From the NCBI GenBank assembly GCA_029779645.1, contig JAKPAC010000012.1, positions 1 to 64,000 of the forward strand: 64,000 bases of DNA. Direction: 5' to 3'. This document shows positions 1-10,124 of the stretch, in pieces (the first letter of the stretch is position 1; each line of letters begins with the position of its first letter). Below the pieces are notes generated by a model. That model was given only the letters and a program-made list of their open reading frames with translations, was not told the origin of the DNA and made no database searches. Source of the stretch: Actinomycetes bacterium (GTDB lineage Bacteria > Actinomycetota > Actinomycetes > Actinomycetales > Microbacteriaceae). The translations under genes and the position numbers were made by a program.

Positions 1-24
1 GTCGAAGCGCACGCCTCGCGCATC

Positions 25-101
25 TGGGGTGAGTAACGGGACTTGAACCCGCGGCCCCCTGGACCACAACCAGGTGCTCTACCAACTGAGCTATACCCAC
101 C
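25..101 (-). tRNA. tRNA-His (GTG anticodon), CCA encoded
   Basis: On the minus strand the acceptor stem GTGGGTA pairs with TACTCAC. The anticodon arm is CCTGG-loop-CCAGG with GTG in the loop, which reads CAC/CAU. A G at position -1 (base 101) faces C73 (base 28), the hallmark of histidine tRNA. The 3' CCA is encoded at 27-25. The gene lies downstream of orn in the same direction. Confidence 0.95.
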
Positions 102-175
102 ATGATGCCCGCGTGCGCAGACAACTCCCTCAGTCTATTACATCCGGGAGCTGCCGAATGACACGGGCCCGCCGG

Positions 176-835
176 TCACTCGGCGCGCGTCGCGCCGCCG
201 GCATCTGCTGAGATGTCGGCGGCGTACGCTGCGACAGCATCTGCCGACGCGGCGCGGGCTTCCTCGCTCGTCGGACCCGGCTGCGACACGAACACGGCCG
301 CCCGGTAGTACGCCATCTCGCGGATCGACTCGAGGATGTCGGCGAGCGCGCGGTGCCCGCCGTTCTTGGGGGGTGCGTTGTGGAAGACCCGCGGGTACCA
401 GCGCTTGGCCACCTCCTTGACGGTCGACACATCGACGCTGCGGTAGTGCAGGTAGCTGTCGATGCGCGGCATGTACTTGGCGATGAATGCGCGGTCGGTG
501 CCGATCGTGTTGCCGGCCAGCGGCGCCTTGCCCGCCTGGGGGACGAAGCGCTGGATGTACTCCAGCGCCTCGAACTCGGCCTCTGCGGCGCTGACGCCGT
601 GCGGGATCTCCTCCAGCAGCCCGGAGGTGCGGTGCATCTCCGTCACGAACTCGCCCATGTTCTCCATGGCGCTGGCGTCCGGCTTGACGACGATCTGAAA
701 GCCCGGGTCGACCGGGCGAAGCTCGAAGTCGGTCACGACGACTGCGATCTCGACGATCTCATCTCGATCGAGATCGAGCCCCGTCATCTCGCAGTCGATC
801 CATACCAGGAGGTCGTTTTCACTCGCCGATGCCAT
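176..835 (-). CDS. orn: Oligoribonuclease (DEDDh 3'-5' exoribonuclease)
   Basis: 219 aa, slightly longer than the usual 180-210 aa of Orn because of an Ala/Glu-rich C-terminal tail of about 30 residues. The DEDDh exonuclease motifs are visible: DCEMTG near residue 14 supplies the first Asp and Glu, NTIGTDR near 108 surrounds the second Asp, and HRALADI near 166 carries the catalytic His and last Asp. Orn degrades 2-5-nt RNAs, and in actinobacteria also pGpG, to mononucleotides in the cytoplasm, finishing mRNA decay. The ATG at 835 is supported by a TAGGAT hexamer exactly 6 nt upstream, so the message is probably leaderless. It sits between two tRNA genes on the same strand. Confidence 0.97.
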   Translation of the reverse strand: MASASENDLLVWIDCEMTGLDLDRDEIVEIAVVVTDFELRPVDPGFQIVVKPDASAMENMGEFVTEMHRTSGLLEEIPHGVSAAEAEFEALEYIQRFVPQAGKAPLAGNTIGTDRAFIAKYMPRIDSYLHYRSVDVSTVKEVAKRWYPRVFHNAPPKNGGHRALADILESIREMAYYRAAVFVSQPGPTSEEARAASADAVAAYAADISADAGGATRAE

Positions 836-841
836 ACGCCG

Positions 842-847
842 ATCCTA
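842..847 (-). promoter_or_regulatory. -10 element of orn, leaderless spacing
   Basis: TAGGAT on the minus strand lies 6 nt before the orn ATG, so transcription should begin at or next to the A of the start codon. No Shine-Dalgarno sequence is present. Confidence 0.55.
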
Positions 848-947
848 TCGAGCAGGTCAAGGCGCACGAGCCGCGAGCGCGAATGCGAGTGCGGGCCTGC
901 CGAGTGCCGGGCCTGCCGAGTGCGAGCGCTGGTCCGGGCATGAGAAG

Positions 948-1020
948 CGCCCCCGGTAGGAATCGAACCTACGACCAAGAGATTAGAAGGCTCTTGCTCT
1001 ATCCACTGAGCTACGGAGGC
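948..1020 (-). tRNA. tRNA-Arg (TCT anticodon)
   Basis: On the minus strand GCCTCCG pairs with CGGGGGC to form the acceptor stem. The anticodon loop CTTCTAA contains TCT, which reads AGA/AGG. The lowest anticodon-stem pair is a C-T mismatch (position 31 against 39), but the rest of the cloverleaf, including the T arm with GGTTCGATTCC, is intact. The discriminator is G, and CCA is not encoded. Confidence 0.93.
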
Positions 1021-1048
1021 GTCGTTCCAGGATAGACGACGAGCTCGC

Positions 1049-1501
1049 CTACATCGTGAGCGACCAGGCCACCGTGCCGCCCAGCTCGGTGGCGGCTTCG
1101 AGGTGCTCCGCGCTCGTCGCGCCGACGAGGATCAGCGGCGGGGCGGCAAGGCGCATCCCGTAGCCGGTGGTGATCGATGTCATCGCCCTCTCGGCGCCCG
1201 TCGTGTCGTACCCGCCGTGGATCCAGTACGAGAACGGCTTTCGCGCGGTCGACTCGCGGGTCGCGTCGTATGTGGTGTCGAAGAAGTGCTTGAGCGCCCC
1301 CGAGATATAGCCGAAGTTGGCGGTCGTGCCCAGGATGAACCCGTCGGCGGCGAGCACGTCCGCGATGGTCGCCTCGAGCGCGTGACGCTCGACGACCTCG
1401 ACGCCCTCGTCGCTCGCGGTGCGCGCACCGTCTAGCACGGCGTCCGCGATCGAGCGCACGGTCGCGGTCGGCGAATGGTGGACGACCAGGAGGCGGGGCA
1501 T
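1049..1501 (-). CDS. Flavodoxin-like / NAD(P)H-dependent FMN reductase family protein
   Basis: 150 aa. The N-terminus [19 protein letters not shown] has the beta-strand plus phosphate-binding loop (HSPTATVR) of the flavodoxin fold, and [21 protein letters not shown] near residues 58-78 matches the FMN-ring-binding loop of the WrbA/flavodoxin group. The family binds FMN non-covalently and passes electrons to varied acceptors; the partner cannot be named here. The start is fixed by a TAGGGT hexamer 6 nt upstream. It is divergent from nadE across about 115 nt. Confidence 0.8.
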   Translation of the reverse strand: MPRLLVVHHSPTATVRSIADAVLDGARTASDEGVEVVERHALEATIADVLAADGFILGTTANFGYISGALKHFFDTTYDATRESTARKPFSYWIHGGYDTTGAERAMTSITTGYGMRLAAPPLILVGATSAEHLEAATELGGTVAWSLTM

Positions 1502-1507
1502 GCCCTC

Positions 1508-1513
1508 ACCCTA
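1508..1513 (-). promoter_or_regulatory. -10 element, leaderless spacing (flavodoxin-like gene)
   Basis: TAGGGT on the minus strand ends 6 nt before the ATG at 1501, with no ribosome binding site between them. Confidence 0.5.
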
Positions 1514-1617
1514 GCGAGGCTCCGTCACCGGCGGACCGCTCGCGCCGATGGAGGACGGATCCGGCCTGCGAGTACGCTCGGGGCATGGACGATCGCGAGG
1601 GGAATGGGAGCAATCGC

Positions 1618-2457
1618 ATGCACGAGCTGGACCCGGTGCGCCGGCAGATCATCGCCGAGCTGGGCGTGGCCCCCACCATCGACGCGGTCGCCGAGGTGCG
1701 TGCCCGCGTCGATTTCATCAAGGACTACCTGGCCGCGGCACACGCTCGCTCCCTGGTGCTCGGCATCTCGGGCGGCCAGGACTCGACGCTGGCGGGTCGC
1801 CTGTGCCAGCTCGCCGTGGAGGAGATTCGGGACGCCGGCGGCGAAGCCGAGTTCGTCGCCGTGCGGCTCCCGTACGCCGTGCAGCACGACGAGAGCGACG
1901 CGCAAGGCGCGCTCGGATTCATTCGGCCTGACCGAACGGTCACATTCAACATCGGGACGCCCGTGGATGCCTTCGCCGAGGTGTTCGACGGGGCGTTCGG
2001 CACGCCGTTGACCGACTTCAACAAGGGCAACGTCAAGGCTCGTGCCCGGATGGTCGCCCAGTACGCGATCGCGGGACAGACCCAGGGGCTCGTCGTCGGA
2101 ACCGATCACGCCGCCGAGGCGCTCACAGGCTTCTTCACCAAGTACGGCGACGGCGGTGCGGATCTGGTGCCGCTCGCGGGCCTGAGCAAGGGGCAGGGGC
2201 GCGAGCTGCTGCGGGCGCTCGGCGCGCCGGAGCACCTGATCGTCAAGGTGCCGACGGCCGACCTCCTCGACGGCGCCCCCGGACAGACGGATGAGGCGAA
2301 CCTCGGCGTCAGCTATGAGCACATCGACGCCTTCCTCGAGGGCCGAGCGCTGCCAGAGCACGTCAGCGCGAAGCTGGTCGAGGGCTATCTGCGATCCGCG
2401 CACAAGCGGCACACGCCGACCGCGATGACTGACACCTGGTGGCGCCAGGCGGAGTAG
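1618..2457 (+). CDS. nadE: Ammonia-dependent NAD+ synthetase
   Basis: 279 aa from the ATG at 1618. It amidates deamido-NAD+ with ammonia and ATP, the last step of NAD synthesis. The PP-loop motif [11 protein letters not shown] near residue 52 binds [24 protein letters not shown] and the HKRHTP C-terminus match the single-domain bacterial NadE family of about 275 aa, with no glutaminase domain. Start choice: GGGAG lies 7 nt before ATG 1618 and the N-terminus ([15 protein letters not shown]) then aligns with the known family start. An in-frame ATG at 1585 has TACGCT 6 nt upstream and could be a leaderless start adding 11 residues, or 1585 may simply be near the transcription start. Confidence 0.96.
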   Translation: MHELDPVRRQIIAELGVAPTIDAVAEVRARVDFIKDYLAAAHARSLVLGISGGQDSTLAGRLCQLAVEEIRDAGGEAEFVAVRLPYAVQHDESDAQGALGFIRPDRTVTFNIGTPVDAFAEVFDGAFGTPLTDFNKGNVKARARMVAQYAIAGQTQGLVVGTDHAAEALTGFFTKYGDGGADLVPLAGLSKGQGRELLRALGAPEHLIVKVPTADLLDGAPGQTDEANLGVSYEHIDAFLEGRALPEHVSAKLVEGYLRSAHKRHTPTAMTDTWWRQAE

Positions 2458-2498
2458 TCGGCGAGCGCGGCAACGGGCTCAGGTCGCGTCGCGCGCGC

Positions 2499-2843
2499 TC
2501 AGACCGCGTAGTGCAGGCACCAGGCCGCGTCCTCGGCGCTCCAGAAGTCGCCGAGATCGAGGAAGCGCTTGACGAGCGGCCTGTATCGGCGCGCGCGAAA
2601 GCGCATGCCCTCTGCGGTATGCACCGGCTGCACGTGGCCGATGACCATGCCGCAACGATCGACCGCGCGCCACTGCGTCGTTCCGCCGGGCTCGAGGCGC
2701 AGCCCCAGCGCGGGCGGCAGCGTCGGAGGCGTGATCGGAAACGGCGACGGCGCGAGGGCGATCGGCGCGCGTTCGGACGCCTCGGCGCGCGACGCGACCG
2801 AACCGGCCGATCGCGGGCGGGGAATGGAAGCGGTGCTGTGCAT
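2499..2843 (-). CDS. Conserved hypothetical protein, 114 aa
   Basis: I do not recognise a named family. The first 50 residues are Ala/Ser/Pro-rich and probably disordered; the last 60 form a compact basic and aromatic domain (QWRAVDRCGMVIGHVQPV, then RYRPLVKRFLDLGDFWSAEDAAWCLHYAV). No signal peptide or membrane segment is present. GAGAGGAG sits just upstream of the ATG, supporting this start rather than longer upstream versions. It is divergent from the ssb gene across 238 nt. A role linked to the neighbouring single-strand binding protein is possible but unproven. Confidence 0.7.
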   Translation of the reverse strand: MHSTASIPRPRSAGSVASRAEASERAPIALAPSPFPITPPTLPPALGLRLEPGGTTQWRAVDRCGMVIGHVQPVHTAEGMRFRARRYRPLVKRFLDLGDFWSAEDAAWCLHYAV

Positions 2844-3081
2844 GATGACTCCTCTCGCTCGTGAAGCTACGCGGCACCACCGACATCGCGACGCGCTCAG
2901 GCCTCGGCGGGGAGCGCAGTCGTCCTCGGCAGGGTGAACTTCGCGCCCATCCATCCACAGGGCAGCCGATCGCGCATCCGTGACCCGTGCGGCGCCGCAT
3001 GCTGGGCTGATGCCGCACACCGGGCTTCCGGCGGCGCGGCGGCGCGGGGCGGTCCCGCGTCTGGATAAGGAGACAGCGAAC

Positions 3082-3597
3082 ATGAGCGACACCATCTCGA
3101 TCGTCGGCAACGTGGCCACCGAGCCCAAGCAGAGCGCGCCCGGGGGCATCCCGATCACGTCGTTCCGGCTGGCCGCCTCGCAGCGGCACTTCGACCGCGC
3201 GAGCGGATCCTGGGTCGAAGGCGCCACCAACTGGTACAGCGTGTCGGTCTTTCGCACGCTCGGCGAGCACGCGCTCGAATCGCTCCGGAAGGGCGACCGG
3301 GTCTTCGTGCGCGGGCGCCTTCGCATCCGCGACTGGAGCGCGGGCGAGAAGAGCGGCACGACCGCCGAGATCGATGCGGATGCGATCGGCCACGATCTCC
3401 TGTGGGGAACGACGGCATTCACGAGGGCCGGCGCCGTCGATACCCGCTCGAGCGGGGGCCGGGACGAGGGCGGCGAGCGCGGGGTCTGGCGTGCGCCGAT
3501 GGACGACGCGGGGTCGCTGGACGGTGAGCACGAGCCGATCGAAACGCAGGATGCGATGGCGCTGGCTGCCGCAGGCGATGTGGCGACGCCGTTCTAG
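3082..3597 (+). CDS. ssb: Single-stranded DNA-binding protein
   Basis: 171 aa. An OB fold occupies residues 1-115: SIVGNVATEPKQ, then FRLAASQRHFD, then TNWYSVSVFRTLGEHALESLRKGDRVFVRGRLRIRDW, which is the core SSB pattern. The tail is acidic and disordered and ends in Pro-Phe like classical SSB tips (DDDIPF), although the run of Asp is reduced to DVATPF. It protects single strands and recruits repair proteins. ATAAGGAGACA precedes the ATG and decides the start. There is no rpsF or rpsR neighbour, so this is likely a second, non-operonic SSB paralogue. Confidence 0.9.
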   Translation: MSDTISIVGNVATEPKQSAPGGIPITSFRLAASQRHFDRASGSWVEGATNWYSVSVFRTLGEHALESLRKGDRVFVRGRLRIRDWSAGEKSGTTAEIDADAIGHDLLWGTTAFTRAGAVDTRSSGGRDEGGERGVWRAPMDDAGSLDGEHEPIETQDAMALAAAGDVATPF

Positions 3598-3773
3598 CGG
3601 CCGAGCAGGGCGCGCGCGACACGCGGCGGCGGCACCCCGCAGCAGCATGCGGCGCTGGCAAGTGCCAGCAGCAGCAGCAGCGGCGGCGAGCGGCGGTGAG
3701 TGGCGCTGGCGCGCGGCGGCGCGGCCGGCGGCGCGGGCCGGGGGGTGCTCCGGCCCGAACGCGGCGATCGACA

Positions 3774-3779
3774 TAGACT
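3774..3779 (+). promoter_or_regulatory. -10 element, leaderless spacing (lipoprotein gene)
   Basis: TAGACT ends 6 nt before the GTG at 3786. The 3598-3773 gap upstream is extremely GC-rich, with a short (CAG)n/(CGG)n run near 3665-3690 and no gene. Confidence 0.5.
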
Positions 3780-3785
3780 CTCCGC

Positions 3786-4307
3786 GTGAGCACTCGCCGT
3801 CGCCGTCCCATCGTCGCCGCCCGCCAGACGGCGATCATCGGCGCCTCCGCCGCACTGCTCGTCGTGGGGCTCCCCGGGTGCGCGGGCGCACCGCCTGTCG
3901 TGCCGAGCTCGTCAAGCTCCAGCGGTGCGGCGACGAGCGCGCCGGACGCCCCGGAGCCGACCGTCCCTGCTGCGCCGGCGCTGGTGCCTGACGGCACGGC
4001 CGCGCAGAACCTTCCCTTCTTCGCCAGCATCATCGACGTGGTCTGGGCATCGGAGGAACGCGGATCCGGCCGCGCATACGTGGATGCCCTCGTGGCGAAC
4101 GGATTCGACAAAGCGCGCATGCAGGTCACCGAGGATCTCTCGACGGTGGGCAACGCCGCCGAGAGCATGCAGGTCTCGGTGGTGTGGGCAGGGGAGTGCC
4201 TGGTCGGCCAGTTCGGCTCGGCGACCGGCGAGCCCAACAGCACGACACAGGCGCTGCTCCCGGGCGATGTGTGCCTGCTGGGGAGCACACGGCCGATCGA
4301 CTGGTGA
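3786..4307 (+). CDS. Putative lipoprotein, DUF6993-like
   Basis: 173 aa. A basic N-terminus (STRRRRP) and a hydrophobic stretch at 15-30 end in LPGC, with Cys32 as the likely lipidated residue. Pro at -2 is atypical for a lipobox, so lipidation is probable rather than certain. A Ser/Pro/Ala linker follows to about 65. The compact C-terminal domain has two Cys (AGECLVGQFG and GDVCLLG) that could form a disulfide, and it ends TRPIDW, which resembles the DUF6993 family of Microbacteriaceae. Function is unknown. The GTG start is supported by the TAGACT-N6 promoter. Confidence 0.75.
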   Translation: MSTRRRRPIVAARQTAIIGASAALLVVGLPGCAGAPPVVPSSSSSSGAATSAPDAPEPTVPAAPALVPDGTAAQNLPFFASIIDVVWASEERGSGRAYVDALVANGFDKARMQVTEDLSTVGNAAESMQVSVVWAGECLVGQFGSATGEPNSTTQALLPGDVCLLGSTRPIDW

Positions 4308-4387
4308 GCACGCGCCGATGGGGAGCCTGCGTGGCCGGGTAAGCTAGGACGTTGGCGGCGTCTCGCCAGAAAGCGTTAGGGATAAGA

Positions 4388-6070
<1,683 letters not shown>

Positions 6071-6074
6071 TCCG

Positions 6075-6599
6075 ATGGAAAGCGACCGCATCAAGCAGGG
6101 CCCGAACGGCCTGCGCGTACACATCCCGATCCACCTCCGCTGGGGCGACCTCGACGCGCTCGGGCACGTCAACAACGCCTCGATGCTTCGACTGATCGAG
6201 GAGGCGCGGCTGCGCGCGTTCTGGCGCGCCGGCGACGCGTTCGACGCGCCGTCGACGGCGATCATGGGCAGCGGCGCCACGGGGCAGTCCGACACCATGG
6301 CGGTCGTCGCGCAGCAGCAGATCGAGTACCTCACTCCCGTGCCGTACGGGCGCCTGCCGCTGGACGTGCAGATGTGGATCGGCCGTCTCGGCGGCTCGAG
6401 CGTCGAGATCTGCTACGAGGTTCGGAGCCCATCGATCGACGAGAACGGCACGCAGCCGCAGATCACCTACGCCCGGGCCTCCGGGGTGATGGTGATCCTC
6501 GACGCCGCGACCGAACGTCCGCGCAAGCTCACCGAGGCGGAACGCGCCGCGTGGGCGCCCGTCGTCGGCGAGCCGATCGCATTCGGTCGGCGACGCTGA
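6075..6599 (+). CDS. Acyl-CoA thioesterase, 4HBT hotdog family
   Basis: 174 aa. The hotdog signature IHLRWGDLDALGHVNNASMLRLIEEARLRAF near residues 17-47 includes the catalytic-region Asp and HVNN motif of 4-hydroxybenzoyl-CoA thioesterase-like proteins. It should hydrolyse an acyl-CoA, with the substrate unknown. It starts 4 nt after ettA, so the two are likely co-transcribed. A large hairpin follows and it converges on tesB, a second and unrelated thioesterase. Confidence 0.85.
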   Translation: MESDRIKQGPNGLRVHIPIHLRWGDLDALGHVNNASMLRLIEEARLRAFWRAGDAFDAPSTAIMGSGATGQSDTMAVVAQQQIEYLTPVPYGRLPLDVQMWIGRLGGSSVEICYEVRSPSIDENGTQPQITYARASGVMVILDAATERPRKLTEAERAAWAPVVGEPIAFGRRR

Positions 6600-6622
6600 G
6601 CCGCAAGGCGCGAGAACACGCG

Positions 6623-6662
6623 AGCGCGGGGTGGGGCTGGGAGACCAGCGCCACCCCGCGCT
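6623..6662. terminator. Bidirectional hairpin terminator
   Basis: A 12-bp stem (AGCGCGGGGTGG with CCACCCCGCGCT), one G-G mismatch, then a further 5-bp stem closed by a GAGA loop. It lies between convergent genes and has no U-tract. Confidence 0.7.
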
Positions 6663-6717
6663 TCGCGTTCCGTCGGGGAGCGGGACGGACGACCCTCTCG
6701 GAGCCCGCCCAGGGCGA

Positions 6718-7608
6718 TCAGCCCTGCAGCTCGGCCAGCAGCTCCGCCGGCACGCGGGTCATCGCCTCCTGAGCGACACTTGCCAGGAGCACGCCGTCGC
6801 GCGAGTAGATGCGTCCCGTTCCGAGGCCGCGGCCGCCGCTCGAGCTGCCGGATTCTTGCACGTACAGCATCCACTCGTCGACACGACCGTCGCGGTGCCA
6901 CCACATCGCGTGGTCGAGGCTCGCGACGTTGAGGCCCTTGGTGAGCCAGGCGAGCCCGTGCGCGCGCAGGATCGACTCCTGGATCGTCGAGTCGCTCGCG
7001 TACGCGAGGGCGGCGCGGTGCAGCCGCGGGTCATCGGGCAGGGGGCGGCGCGCCCGCATCCACACCATCTGCGAGGGCTGGTGGGGCCCCTCGGCGCTTC
7101 GGTAGAGCGGCGTGGTGACGTGGCGGAACTCGAACGGGCGGTTGTCCCAGCGCAGGCGGTCGGTCGCGCTCAGCTCGTCGAGATGCAGCCCGAGGTCGGT
7201 CAGGGTCTCGGGCTCGGGGACGCCCTCGGGCATCGGGATCTGGTGCTCGAGGCCGGGAGCCTCGACCTGGAACGAGGCGATCATTGAGAAGATCGGCACG
7301 CCGTCCTGGTACGCCTGCGTGCGGCGCGTCGTGAACGAGCGACCCTCGTGGATGCGGTCGACCGCGAAGGTGAGCCCCTTCGTGGCATCGCCGGCGCGGA
7401 GGAAGTAGCCGTGCATGGAGTGCACACGACGGTCGTCCGGCACGGTGCGGGCGGCGGCGACGAGCGACTGCGAGAGCACCTGGCCGCCGAAGATGCGGCC
7501 CGACGACATGTAGTGCGAGACGCCGGTGAAGATGTCTTCGTGCGTCCGGGCCTCGGAGTCGGCCAGCTCGAGCACCTCGAGCAGCGCGCCGACCGGATCG
7601 TTCTTCAT
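6718..7608 (-). CDS. tesB: Acyl-CoA thioesterase II
   Basis: 296 aa, the size of TesB. It is a double-hotdog enzyme that releases free fatty acids from acyl-CoAs in the cytoplasm. Typical blocks are RIFGGQVLSQSLVAAARTV near residue 35, VHSMHGYFLRAGD near 63, DRIHEGRSFTTRR near 83, and SLDHAMWWHRDGRVDEWMLY in the second hotdog. The ATG at 7608 is preceded by CAGAGG and gives a start just before the conserved LLEVLELA helix; upstream extensions are Ser/Ala-rich and unlikely. Confidence 0.94.
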   Translation of the reverse strand: MKNDPVGALLEVLELADSEARTHEDIFTGVSHYMSSGRIFGGQVLSQSLVAAARTVPDDRRVHSMHGYFLRAGDATKGLTFAVDRIHEGRSFTTRRTQAYQDGVPIFSMIASFQVEAPGLEHQIPMPEGVPEPETLTDLGLHLDELSATDRLRWDNRPFEFRHVTTPLYRSAEGPHQPSQMVWMRARRPLPDDPRLHRAALAYASDSTIQESILRAHGLAWLTKGLNVASLDHAMWWHRDGRVDEWMLYVQESGSSSGGRGLGTGRIYSRDGVLLASVAQEAMTRVPAELLAELQG

Positions 7609-7697
7609 CGTGGCCTCTGAAAGTGCCAGATCACGTGTAGACCTCATCGCCGCGGACGCTCCCATCTTCGTAGCGCGACCGTCGCAACTACGCTTGC

Positions 7698-7703
7698 TAG
7701 TTT
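7698..7703 (+). promoter_or_regulatory. -10 element, leaderless spacing (226-aa protein)
   Basis: TAGTTT ends 6 nt before the ATG at 7710. It lies in the short divergent gap with tesB. Confidence 0.5.
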
Positions 7704-7709
7704 AGATGG

Positions 7710-8390
7710 ATGTCCAGTCAGCGCCTGAGCTTCCCCGACGCTGAGGCGGCCAGCGACGCGCTCGTGTTCGCGGCGCGAGCGGCACGCCTCGGCGACGACG
7801 AGGTGCGCCTGCGGGCCGAGGGCGGCGTGCTCGCCATGACGGCCGCGGTGCTGACGCCGCGCGGACTGATGGACGCCACCCCCACCGTGCTCGGCATGCG
7901 CGCGCTGGCGATCGACCCCGAGCTGGTCTGCGACTTCGTCGTGACCGCGAGCGCGCTCGCCCCCACGCCGGACGACCCGCGCGCGATGCTCCTCCCCGCG
8001 ACTGCGCTTTCGCCCGCGTGGGCGGGCATCGCGCCTCCGCGCGGCGGATGGAGCGCCGACGGCACGATTCCCGCCTCGACCCTGGCCGCGCTCGGGCAGC
8101 GCGGCATCGCGGCGGTGGCCGAGACCGTGCCGCCGGACGCGGGCGAGGAGATCGTGCGCACCGTGCGCGCCCAGGTGTGGGGCGAGCACGTGGAGGCGCT
8201 GGCCGGCCTCCCGCGGGGGACGGCCTTCGCGGCGGTCGCGCTGGGGTTCATCGGCGGCGACGAGCAGGCGCGCGTCTTTCGTGCGGGCCAGTGGACGCGC
8301 CTCTCGCTGGCGCGCGGGCACGTGCTCGTGCGCGGTCCCGTCCGCAGCGGGCTGACCGCGGTGCGCACGACCGGACCGGCGCAGCCCTGA
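7710..8390 (+). CDS. Conserved hypothetical protein, 226 aa
   Basis: I do not recognise a characterised family. The protein is Ala-rich and soluble-looking with no signal peptide. Visible blocks are a helical N-terminus (FPDAEAASDALVFAARAARLG), a beta-rich middle (GVLAMTAAVLTPRGLMDATPTVLGMRAL) and a C-terminus with WTRLSLARGHVLVRGP. The start is supported by a leaderless promoter. It converges on the FAD dehydrogenase with only 16 nt between stops, and base composition matches its neighbours. Confidence 0.75.
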   Translation: MSSQRLSFPDAEAASDALVFAARAARLGDDEVRLRAEGGVLAMTAAVLTPRGLMDATPTVLGMRALAIDPELVCDFVVTASALAPTPDDPRAMLLPATALSPAWAGIAPPRGGWSADGTIPASTLAALGQRGIAAVAETVPPDAGEEIVRTVRAQVWGEHVEALAGLPRGTAFAAVALGFIGGDEQARVFRAGQWTRLSLARGHVLVRGPVRSGLTAVRTTGPAQP

Positions 8391-8406
8391 GCCCTGAGCG
8401 CGAGCC

Positions 8407-10083
8407 TCAGAGCGAGGCCGCGGCGCCTCGACCCGCCTGGCGGCCCGAGAAGAGGCATCCGCCGAGGAAGGTGCCCTCGAGCGCCCGATACCCGTGCATC
8501 CCGCCGCCGCCGAAGCCGCTGGCCTCGCCGGCCGCGAACAGGCCCGGCACCACATCGCCCGCGGCGTTGATCGCCCGGCCGGCGAGGTCGGTCTGGATGC
8601 CGCCGAGCGACTTGCGGGTGAGCAGGTGCAGCTTCACCGCGATGAGGGGCCCGGCCGAGGGATCCTCGAGCCGGTGGGGCGTCGCCGTGCGGATGAGCCT
8701 GTCGCCGCGGTACGCGCGGGCCGAGCGCAGCATCGCGATCTGCGCATCTTTCGTGAACTCGTTCTCGAGCTCGCGGTCGCGGGCGCGCACCTCCGTCACC
8801 ACCCGGTCGGGGTCGAGCGCGTCGCCCCCCGGGAGGGCCTGCATGCCGCGCACGAGGTCGTCGAGGGCATCGGCCACGATGAAGTCGGGGCCGCGATCCA
8901 GGAAGGCCTGCACGGGCGCCATCGGACCCCGCCCGAGGCGCTGCGAGAGCAGCATTCGCACGTCCTTGCCGGTGAGGTCGGGATTCTGCTCGCTGCCCGA
9001 GAGCGCGAACTCCTTCTCGACGATCTGCCTCGTCGTGACGAACCAGGAGTGATCGGCGCCGCTCGCGCGCAGGTGCGCGAGCGTGCCGAGCGTGTCGAAG
9101 CCCGGGAACAGGGGGACGGGCAGCCGTGTGCCGGTGGCGTCCAGCCACAGCGACGAGGGCCCGGGCAGGATCCGGATGCCGTGGTCGGCCCAGATCGGGG
9201 AGTGGTTCTGGATGCCCTCGACGTAGTGCCACATCCGGTCGCCGTTGATGAGGCGGGCGCCCGCGGCGTCCGCCACCGAGTACATGCTCCCGTCGACGTA
9301 TGCGGGCACACCGGTGAGCATCGTCTGCGGCGGCGTGCCCAGCCGCGCCGGCCACTGGGCGCGCACCATGTCGTGGTTGCCGCCGATGCCGCCCGAGGCG
9401 ATGATCGTCGCGCCCGCGTGGACGGTGAAGGCTCCCACGACCGCGCGGGAGGTCGCGAGCCCCCGCGCGGCGCCGTCGGGCGCGAGCACGTCGCCGGTGG
9501 CGCCCGTGACTGCGGCGCCTTCGCGTAGCAGGCCGGTGACCTTGTGGCGGGGCAGGATCGTGAGCCGCCCGTCGAGCTGGGCGCGCTCTGCCGCGGCGAC
9601 GAACGGGGCGATGACGCCGGGGCCGGTGCCCCAGGTGATGTGGAAGCGGGGGACCGAGTTGCCTGGCCCGAGCGCGGTGTAGCCGCCGCGTTCGGCCCAC
9701 CCGACGATGGGGAAGAAGCCGACGCCGCGCTGTTTGAGCCAGGCGCGCTTCTCGCCGGCGGCGAACTGCAGGTACGCCTCCGCCCAGCGGCGCGGCCAGG
9801 CGTCTTCGGCCTCACGGTCGAAGCCGGCGGTGCCGAACCAGTCCTGGCGCGCCAGCTCGAGCGAGTCGCGGATGCCCATGCGGCGCTGCTCGGGGGAGTC
9901 GACGAAGAACAGCCCGCCGAACGACCAGAACGCCTGCCCGCCCAGGTTCGGGCGGGATTCCTGGTCGATGAGCGTGACCCGCCTGCCGGCCGCGAGCGCC
10001 TCGCCGGCTGCGACGAGGCCGGCGAGGCCCCATCCGATCACGAGCACGTCGGTCTGGTGGGTGATATCGGGTTCGCTGGGCAT
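8407..10083 (-). CDS. FAD-binding dehydrogenase (3-ketosteroid dehydrogenase-like)
   Basis: 558 aa. The Rossmann dinucleotide-binding motif VIGWGLAGLVAAGEALAAG lies at residues 15-33, followed by the acidic strand end LIDQES. NLGGQAFWSFGGLFFVDSPEQRR and the C-terminal FAD motif GDVVPGLFAAGEASGFGGGGMHGYRALEG are diagnostic of the FAD-binding dehydrogenase group related to KsdD and fumarate reductase flavoproteins. It should oxidise a CH-CH bond; the substrate is not evident and no steroid genes are nearby. AAAGGAG precedes the ATG. It ends a leftward run with the hemoglobin gene, 41 nt downstream of it. Confidence 0.9.
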   Translation of the reverse strand: MPSEPDITHQTDVLVIGWGLAGLVAAGEALAAGRRVTLIDQESRPNLGGQAFWSFGGLFFVDSPEQRRMGIRDSLELARQDWFGTAGFDREAEDAWPRRWAEAYLQFAAGEKRAWLKQRGVGFFPIVGWAERGGYTALGPGNSVPRFHITWGTGPGVIAPFVAAAERAQLDGRLTILPRHKVTGLLREGAAVTGATGDVLAPDGAARGLATSRAVVGAFTVHAGATIIASGGIGGNHDMVRAQWPARLGTPPQTMLTGVPAYVDGSMYSVADAAGARLINGDRMWHYVEGIQNHSPIWADHGIRILPGPSSLWLDATGTRLPVPLFPGFDTLGTLAHLRASGADHSWFVTTRQIVEKEFALSGSEQNPDLTGKDVRMLLSQRLGRGPMAPVQAFLDRGPDFIVADALDDLVRGMQALPGGDALDPDRVVTEVRARDRELENEFTKDAQIAMLRSARAYRGDRLIRTATPHRLEDPSAGPLIAVKLHLLTRKSLGGIQTDLAGRAINAAGDVVPGLFAAGEASGFGGGGMHGYRALEGTFLGGCLFSGRQAGRGAAASL

Positions 10084-10124
10084 CCTGACTCCTTTGTCGG
10101 GCGCGTGGTGGGCCGGGTGTGCGG

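Noticed and set aside
948..1020. Possibility that tRNA-Arg is a pseudogene because of the C31-T39 mismatch
   Set aside because: All other stems, the anticodon loop and the T arm are intact, and a single mismatch at the base of the anticodon stem is tolerated.
3598..3773. CAG/CGG-rich run, considered as a functional repeat or small gene
   Set aside because: Short, imperfect trinucleotide repetition of the kind expected in very GC-rich intergenic DNA; no gene start or conserved structure was found.
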